64,000 bases of DNA from Magicicada septendecula (Eukaryota; Arthropoda; Insecta; Hemiptera; Cicadidae): NCBI GenBank assembly GCA_034769895.1, contig CM068369.1, forward strand, positions 431,933,528 through 431,997,527. Reading direction: 5' to 3'. This document shows, piece by piece, positions 57,175 to 64,000 of this stretch. Within the stretch, counting starts at the first letter, position 1. Every line of letters begins with the position of its first letter. Position numbers and translations under genes: made by a program. A model generated the notes under the pieces. The model made no database searches and was not told the DNA's origin. It saw only the letters and a program-made list of their open reading frames with translations.

Positions 57175-57679
57175 AGAGAATAAGATTTTCTCAATAGGAT
57201 AATAGGATATTTGGGTGACAAGGTGTCGGCAAATAGTCCAATAAGTTGTTTTTGTGTATCTGGTAAGGCCAGATAGTATTTTAATGTTGTATTGCCCTCT
57301 GCATGGAATGAAAATGTGAAATTGGGTTGGAAGAGGTATTATGAGCAAGAGAGAGAGAGAGAGGGAGGAATATTTAAGGTAAATATTATGAACAGTTAAG
57401 ACAGAGTATAAATAAAGAGAGTTAATAAAATAAAGACTTACCTTATAAAGTAAACAGCACAGTAGCAAATGATGAGTATTTTGAGAATAAGCACTTACCT
57501 GGGTATAAATGGGTATTATATTAAAAAAGATAATATGATAAATGTATGATGGTTAGACATTTATTATTGATGAACATTTAATTATGTGAAAGTAGTGGGT
57601 TTGAGATACTGGATTGAATAAGGTAATCATTTTTTTGGTAAACAATGACATTTAATGAAACAGGTAGTATATAAAATTG

Positions 57680-57730
57680 TAGTTGTTTTGATAGTTCAAC
57701 ATTTGATAGTGCGAACTATCAAAACAACTA
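57680..57730 (+). repeat. Perfect 18-bp inverted repeat at the 5' end of Penelope-like element 2
   Basis: TAGTTGTTTTGATAGTTC (57680-57697) and its exact complement at 57713-57730 with a 15-nt loop. Penelope insertions often carry a short inverted copy of their own 5' end, which would explain this. Confidence 0.8.
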
Positions 57731-57869
57731 TAATACCACAGACAAAGCGTATTTCATCAACAACTACAGAAACGCCAAAAAACAAGTAACGAAAACTTCC
57801 TTACACATCGCCTTCAATAAAACATGCCGAAAACAACATCATACCAACACACGCACAAATTATAATAAG

Positions 57870-58521
57870 ACAAAACACACATGCTGCACTTCAAACCAAA
57901 CGAAAAGCTGAAAACATACACCTAAACAACATAATCAATTATTTATACCATAAAAAAGACACACCTAACAGACAGGCATACAACTTACACGTAAAACTTA
58001 CACAAATATTACACCACATAGAACTCGAAAATGTAACACAACACACACAAGACAATATAGACAAATTCAAATCGATAATACAAGATCGAACAACAACAAA
58101 ATAACAAACCTCACAACACGCACAATAGAAACAATTCCCAAACCGACACACAAATTCCACACACGCACAGTAAACACAACTGACGTTAATTTCACAACTG
58201 ATGAAATGGCTTTATTAAACAAAGGACTAAAACATAATTTGAAAAACAATACATCCAACAGCAACAACCACAATAGACATATACGCGACATAATCATAGA
58301 CACAGAAACAGCTGTACAAAACACGCACATTAATGATCACGATTCCATACGACAGGACATAAAACGAAAACTACAACGCACACAAATACAACAAAAAAAC
58401 ACAACAATGAAATTAAAATGCTTAATAATGTAAAACAAAAGTTACTTGAACACAACATAACAATATTAAAAGCTGATAAAGGGAACATAAACGTCATAAT
58501 GGACAAGAACTGAACACTAAA
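57870..58521 (+). pseudogene. Penelope-type N-terminal region, broken
   Basis: Three frames. About 57870-58090 (TKRKAENIHLNNIINYLYHK; DNIDKFKSII). Then 58085-58433 with the conserved NFTTDEMALLNKGLKHN and HIRDIIIDTETAVQ. Then, after a shift near 58420, ITILKADKGNINVIMDKN closed by TGA near 58512. ILKADKGN is a hallmark of Penelope-like RTs and belongs directly upstream of the RT ORF at 58522, so the protein was once continuous. Confidence 0.75.
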
Positions 58522-59958
58522 ATGGAGAAATTCTTCAACGAAAATAATATAACAAAAATAAATAAAGACCCCACACTAAAATTTCAAAAACAAATTAACA
58601 AATTTATAAATAACACAAAACACATAATCCAACCAGAAAGCACCAAATACCTCAAACAAATCAAACCTAACCCCCCAAAACTAAATGCTTTGCCAAAAAT
58701 ACACAAACCTAACATTCCCATCAGACCCTTAATAAACAACACACAAGCTCCCTCCCACAAAATCGCAAAACACCTAGACAAAATAATCAGGAAAAACATT
58801 AATCTCAGTAACAATACTTCTGTCAAAAACAACATAGAACTAGTCAACAAAATCGAACACATCCACATCCCACACAATTCAACAATAGCATCTTTTGATA
58901 TAACCAATTTGTATACCAATGTACCCATTAAAGAAACCATACAAACACTAGAACATTTACTCAGACAAAACAACACGCCCGAAACACACATACATGAGAT
59001 CATCACACTCACCAAAATAATTACAGAACAAAATTACTTCACATACAACAACAAGATATACACACAAACAGACGGTCTCCCGATGGGATCCCCCATATCA
59101 GGAATACTGGCTGAAATATTCATACACAACATAGAACAGAACCACATAATAAACAACAACAAATACACCAACAAAATCATTTACTGGCACAGGTATGTGG
59201 ATGATATATTACTTTTATTCAATGGCAATACAAGACAGGTCGAAAACTTCCACAAATACATAAACACAATACACCACAAACTAAAATTTACATTGGAAAT
59301 AGAACAAAATAATAGTATAAATTTTCTGGACCTAACAATTAAAAAAACAAACAATACACACACATATAAAATATACAGGAAACCAACCACAACAGACATG
59401 GTTATACACAACACATCAAACCATCCAACGCAACACAAACATGCAGCCTTCAACCATATGCTCCATAGACTAACAAAAATACCATTAAGTAAACAAGATT
59501 ATAACGATGAACTCAACACAATCAAATATATAGCAATCAAAAATGGCTACAACCCTAATTTAATAAACAAACTACACAAACACATCATAAACAAAAACAA
59601 CAAAACACTAAATACTAACAACACACAACAAACTAAATACATCACACTCACATACCATAACTCCAACACATACAAAATCGCCAACACATTCAGGAAACAC
59701 AAGTACAAAATAGCATACAGAACAAACAATACCATCAAAAAACACATCAATGATACAAACACGGACATAGACAAATACAACAAAACAGGTGTTTACAAAT
59801 TAAACTGTAATGATTGCAATAGTTTCTATATAGGCCAGACAGGAAGATCTTTTTCATCTCGTTACTCTGAACACCTAAAAGCTTTATCCAACAACAATAT
59901 ACATTCCGCGTTTGCCCCACACACATACACACAAAAAACCACAGCTACACCAACATAG
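58522..59958 (+). pseudogene. Penelope-type reverse transcriptase with GIY-YIG endonuclease
   Basis: 478 open codons. RT blocks in order: LPKIHKPNIPIRPLINN (about residues 57-73), motif A SFDITNLYTNVP (about 123-134), motif B DGLPMGSPISGILAE (about 182-196), motif C RYVDD (about 226-230), INFLDLTI, and the YRKPTTTDMV block. The C-terminal GIY-YIG endonuclease reads GVYKLNCNDCNSFYIGQTGR and RYSEHLKAL (about 425-460). All RT catalytic residues seem present. It lost its N-terminus to shifts near 58512 and its C-terminus to one near 59925; the C-terminal segment (IDTNLEILHYLPKSRKLNT) runs on in another frame to TAA at 60191. Confidence 0.85.
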
Positions 59959-60223
59959 ATACTAATCTTGAGATATTACACTACTTACCCAAAAGTCGAA
60001 AACTAAACACAGCAGAACAATATGAAATATACAAACACTACACAACACAACCAAACAGCATACTTAACGACCAATTACACTATAAATCACACACACTTTT
60101 TGACACAATTATATATAAAACAAACAATAATTCGGATCCCCACGCCAATCCCCTTCTACCACACACCACCCCCACTCAACCTACCAAATAAAACCGTTAC
60201 GAGTTACCAGCAGTCTATCTCAA

Positions 60224-60264
60224 TCCGCTGATGAAGGCGCACATCATGCCGAAATGCATACGGG
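60224..60264 (+). ncRNA. Hammerhead-type ribozyme motif of Penelope-like element 2
   Basis: Stem I TCCG (60224-60227)/CGGG (60261-60264); core CTGATGA (60228-60234); one unpaired A; stem II GGCG/TGCC (G-U at the loop); core GAAA (60251-60254); then ATGCAT, a perfect palindrome taking the place of stem III; predicted cleavage after ATA (60260). With no loop inside ATGCAT, stem III can form only between two molecules, in line with dimeric action known for such minimal hammerheads. Confidence 0.55.
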
Positions 60265-60300
60265 AGAAAACAAGTAAGTTTCACAAGTGAAAGTTCAATA

Positions 60301-62884
60301 TTATACATTAATAAAATTGTATTGTATTTACATGTGTTAAACGTACTTATACAATAAGGTTATGGCAATGTTTTGATAAAGTGTCAGCTGAGACACCGAT
60401 ACAGGATGTTATGTGCACATTGTATTTTATGTAGTCAATTTACAGGTTTGTTTGAGGTCATGTTAGTAATAATATTTGTTTGAAGTGAATGGTTAACCGT
60501 GTGTAGTCATGAATCTTTAGAATGAAAATTAAATTAATGTAAAATATTTGAAAGATAGAAATTTTGGTAGTAAATTTAAAAGTTTTGATTTGAAGGTTAT
60601 AAAAATGATAAATGAATTTTATTATGAAAATAAATAAATGCAAGATGAAATTAAATGAATTAAAATTGTTTTGAATAGTGTAATTAAAGTAACTTACAAT
60701 GTTTTGAAAAATGATGGAATTAAATTAATCTGAGTTGTGAAACTCTGATAATAAATTTGAGAAATTTATTTTGAATTGAATTGTATAATAAATGATAAAT
60801 AATTAAACGTAAAAGGTGTTTATGCATTGAGATTACAGGCAGTATGGATTGTATAATAGGTTATATTATATGTATGTACACTGTATTTTGGCTACTTAAC
60901 ATTGATAATTCTTATTGAGTACATGATATACAGTTTTGAATCAGTGATAACAACAATAACATTTTATTTTGATAAAGTAATTGACATTATTGAAATTTTA
61001 TAATGTAATTGAAGTAATTTAAATTATTGCAAATAACGTAATTAAATTAATTTGAGGTAATTAATTTAAATTAATAGAAAAGATGGATTTAAATGAATTT
61101 AAAATGTGGTAAAAGTTGGATTTTTAATAAAACAGTAATTGATTTCAGTAAACGGGTGTTAGAATGTGGTAATGAAATTAAACAGTTAGGGTTAGTTGTA
61201 AGTGGGTATTAGACAATAAGAATTTCGCGACTAAAAGTGTGATAAACACGAGTCAGTAGGGGTCACACAGAAGTGAGTAAATATATGTAGAGGGAATGGG
61301 AGTAATGAAAGTAAATAGTGAATATGGAAGAAAGGGCACATAAGTTTTGTAGTGAGGATAGAGGTGTAGGGAGTCCCCAATGCAAAGGCGTGGCGGCAGG
61401 TCATGAAGAGTTTTAAATGGGGTTTGGTGGAGTTACCTGGAAAGGGACAGGAACTAATATTGGCATGAGTATAGGGTAAGGGAACACACATCCTATGTAC
61501 AAAAAGGGTATAAGTACCCTATTCTGAAAGAAGAGGTTCAAGTAGTGGTAGAGAAAAGGGTGCAGGGAGATGTAATTGATAGGTCGGTGTCACCCTATTT
61601 CAAATCCGTTAGTTGTTGATATAAAGAAGAAGGTGAGAGTGGAGTTAGGTCTAAATGCCCGTAGATAAAACAGATTATTATTCTTGAAAGGGACTCGCTC
61701 GTTTATTGATAAATGAGAATATGAAATAAAATAAAAAATTCTGAGTAGAAATTATAATGTAACAGTTGGAAATTTTAATTAAAAAATTGAAATTAAAGTT
61801 GTATTATGTTTTCATGTTCTCTGTATAAGGTTATGCTGTTATGATATCAGCTGATACATGGTGGTATGTGTATATCATATTTTGTGTAACCAATTTATAT
61901 AGTGGCAATTGATTGTATGATAGTAATAAATTTTATGAATTTAATGAAATATTATGTAATGTGGTATAGTAATAAATAATGAAATATTATGAATGTTTAT
62001 AATGAAAATTAAATTCATGCAAATTAAATTCATTTAAAAGATAGAAATCTTTGTAATCAATTTAAAAGCTTTTGATTTGAAGGTTATAATAAATGGTAAA
62101 TGAATGGCATTATGAAATTAAATCAATGTAAGAAGATTAAATTAATTGGAAAGGTTTTAAATAATGCAATTAAAGTAGTTAATTAAAAGAGGATGGTCTA
62201 ATTAATTTAAAGGATGAAAATATATGTAATAAATTTGAATAATATATTTTGAATCGAATTGTATAATAAATGATTAAAGGAAGCTGATTAAAATGTTTAA
62301 TAGAAAGTAAAAGTTGAAGTAATAATGCAAGATAAACAATTAGAATGTTTAGTCAACAGAAACTGAAATTAAAAGTTGAGTAATGTTAGTAAATTTTATT
62401 CAGATTCAAAGATGAAATGTTTATGTTAATGTAACAATGGTAAGGTTCATTTTGAGTGTTTGAGTATGCTATGACTGTGATTAGATATAAAATATCGCTA
62501 GTTTTTAAATGTTATATAACCTACATTTTGGAATTCAAATTTTTCTAAATTTTGTTGTTGTTACAGAGGTAAAGATAATATGAAAAAAAGTAATATGTTT
62601 ATGTTAAGGATATACATATATATGCAACCAGTACTTTGCTAAAGACAAACCAGTACGACTAAGGGGAACCAAATCAGCTGAGGATATGGTATAGTGAAAA
62701 GCCAGTTATTGATGTTTTATTGAATGTTTCAGAGTCTGGTGATACAGCGGCCGCAATCACCGGACTAGGGGGATAAGTTACCCATGAGTTTAATAAGAAA
62801 TTATGGGGGGTTGTGATGCCATATCCTTGCTGGTCCTCTTAGGTTTTAGCAGAGTTTTTCTGTTTCAGCAGAAAACCTCTCATT
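60301..62884 (+). other. Degenerate interior of element 3 with an RT trace and old duplication
   Basis: Very poor in C on this strand. An RT trace lies at about 61500-61690: EEVQVVVEKRVQGDVIDRSVSP then KKVRVELGLNAR, the start of a Gypsy RT (EGVIEPS...KKDGKVR type), broken by stops. Blocks near 60510-60650 and 62000-62130 (sharing AAAATTAAATT, AAAGATAGAAAT and TTTTGATTTGAAGGTTATA) are diverged copies about 1.49 kb apart. Confidence 0.5.
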
Positions 62885-62894
62885 GGGGGGGGGG
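62885..62894 (+). promoter_or_regulatory. Polypurine tract of element 3
   Basis: Ten consecutive G just upstream of the 3' LTR. Confidence 0.7.
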
Positions 62895-62897
62895 TAT

Positions 62898-63999
62898 TGT
62901 AACGGGGCAAACTAAAGGGGTTTGTAATTTCTAATTTCATTTTAACAATTTGTGGGCAACCACGCTGAGCACCATTTTTAGATCACCAAAAGCTTGACTT
63001 TTGTAAACACCCGGTAGTCAGTCTGGTACCATGCGGAGCAAGGTACAAAAGCCATTATAACATTGGAATGTGTACGAGCGCGCGTGTGCCACCCTTAGCA
63101 ACGTAAAAGTCACGCACAGGATTTCCTTACCGCCTTTCACAAGATGATGAGAAAAGCGTGGGATGCTGATCAGCCAATCAAGGAGCAAGCTGGTGGCCGC
63201 GAAGAGACGTTTGGCCATTTTTGAGACGTGCCAGTCGGCAATATACACTCACACTGAGCGGACGTAAGTGAAGCGTGACCTCGGGAATACTTTGTCTGGT
63301 AGGTCTAAATGTAGTAAAAGGCCTACCAGACAATGCAAAATGCTACAACAGTTTTAAATAATGAAACAAAACCGCAACGACAGTTTAATGTGGTCGAAGT
63401 GATGATAAAAGTGAAAGTGAACAGCGTGATGGTGAAACAATTTGGATAGCGAGAGAAGTTAAGTACAGTGAGAAAATACATTTAGTTGTTGGCCAAAAGA
63501 TTATAAATAAATCAATAAGAGCTCTTTAATAAAACGGGAGGTATTAAAGAATTGTATAGAGTAAGAGAGTGTGTGCGAGTGGGAAAATATCAATGTATTG
63601 GTTAGCGAAAAGAAATTAGTATAAGAAAATTTTACATAATAAAAATAAGATGAAATAATATAAGGTAAAGAGAAGTTCATTTTTGAATAGCAATAAATAA
63701 GATGATTATTACCAACCTAAATATGTGTTGTTATTAGTACGCCACCCCATAACCTGTATTGTATCGAGAAGCACGCCTAAAACGGACCTGATAAGCAAGT
63801 AAGTTCAAAAAGGGAAAAGTGTATTCAGGTTTCCATATTTATTCTTCTAATAAAAATATTGGTGGCGACCTGTAAGTAATCTTGGAGTCTTCTGTTTTGG
63901 TAAGTCATGGTAAGTGTAATCAGGGTTAATGTGTAAAAAGATCGCACGAGGTAAGTAGGAGTCACGTGGGTGGGAATGGTAAACGTTTATAATGTCACA
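62898..63999 (+). repeat. 3' LTR of element 3
   Basis: Complete; its terminal CA is the last two bases before 64000. Many substitutions against the 5' LTR, several of them C/T and G/A transitions. Confidence 0.92.
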
Positions 64000-64000
64000 C

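Larger units (their letters stand above)
57680..60300 (+). mobile_element. Penelope-like element 2, nested in element 3
   Basis: Plus strand. It begins at or near an 18-bp perfect hairpin (57680-57730), continues with N-terminal coding remnants, the RT and GIY-YIG ORF, a C-terminal segment to 60191, and a hammerhead-type motif (60224-60264). Strand composition changes sharply at both edges: A/C-rich and G-poor inside, C-poor outside. Exact ends are uncertain by some tens of bases. Confidence 0.85.
55440..63999 (+). mobile_element. Element 3: older LTR retrotransposon with a nested Penelope-like element
   Basis: 8.56 kb, plus orientation. LTRs 55440-56543 and 62898-63999 begin TGTAACGGGG and end TGTCACA. 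They differ at roughly 40 positions by eye (about 3-4%), older than elements 1 and 2. TGGCGTATCC two bases after the 5' LTR is a primer-binding site, and a run of ten G lies just before the 3' LTR. The interior is degraded: a gag-like start, a Penelope-like insertion (about 57680-60300) and a C-depleted remnant with an RT trace. The one visible base after the 3' LTR (C) agrees with a CCTT duplication on the left. Confidence 0.9.

Overview
This window is AT-rich, repeat-dense nuclear DNA from an arthropod, most likely an insect. The signs are GT-AG introns in a glutamine-rich Mediator gene and the typical insect transposon mix: Ty3/Gypsy, Penelope-like, mariner, hAT, piggyBac-type MITE and LINEs. 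I see no bacterial genes, tRNA, rRNA or CRISPR. The only host gene I recognise is the 3' end of MED25 (Mediator subunit 25) on the minus strand: a polyQ exon with an LXXLL motif at 51468-51710 and a terminal exon at 35063-35203. A 16.3-kb intron filled with transposons separates them. Nearly everything else is mobile DNA.

Layout. (1) 748-12994: complete Ty3/Gypsy retrotransposon on the minus strand, with 2.89-kb LTRs, intact gag and pol, and ATAT target duplications. (2) 13543-15085: decayed Penelope-like element (minus) with a GIY-YIG domain and a hammerhead-like ribozyme. (3) 18954-20287: apparently intact DD34D mariner (minus) with perfect 30-bp TIRs and TA duplications. (4) 20406-27045: second Gypsy-type element (plus) with 1.56-kb, nearly identical LTRs and a broken, internally deleted body, also flanked by ATAT. 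(5) 29300-32890: hAT element (minus) with a frame-broken transposase. (6) 33150-33897: mariner relic. (7) 34161-34844: short LINE copy with 15-bp duplications, just beyond the MED25 stop codon. (8) 35063-51710: MED25 exons and intron. The intron holds an unidentified exon-like ORF, an inverted repeat enclosing a LINE fragment, a LINE into which a 1.87-kb solo LTR inserted, and a mariner relic. (9) 52053-55006: large TIR/foldback element with a piggyBac-type MITE inside. (10) 55440-63999: third LTR retrotransposon (plus), older, with a second Penelope-like element nested in it. The window ends one base past its 3' LTR.

How the parts relate. Elements 1 and 2 share Gag architecture (long coiled coil, then a WW-containing gag fold), a gag stop followed by pol in the -1 frame, and ATAT target sites. 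Element 2 has lost its RT core and integrase, yet its LTRs differ by only about 1% by eye, so it was probably mobilised by a relative. The clearest molecular finding is the gag-pol junction of element 1: a TTTAAAC slippery heptamer abuts the gag stop, followed 5 nt later by a sequence that can fold as an H-type pseudoknot. Both Penelope-like elements carry hammerhead-type cores with very short, self-complementary stem III. All divergence values are eye estimates; no alignment or database search was run.
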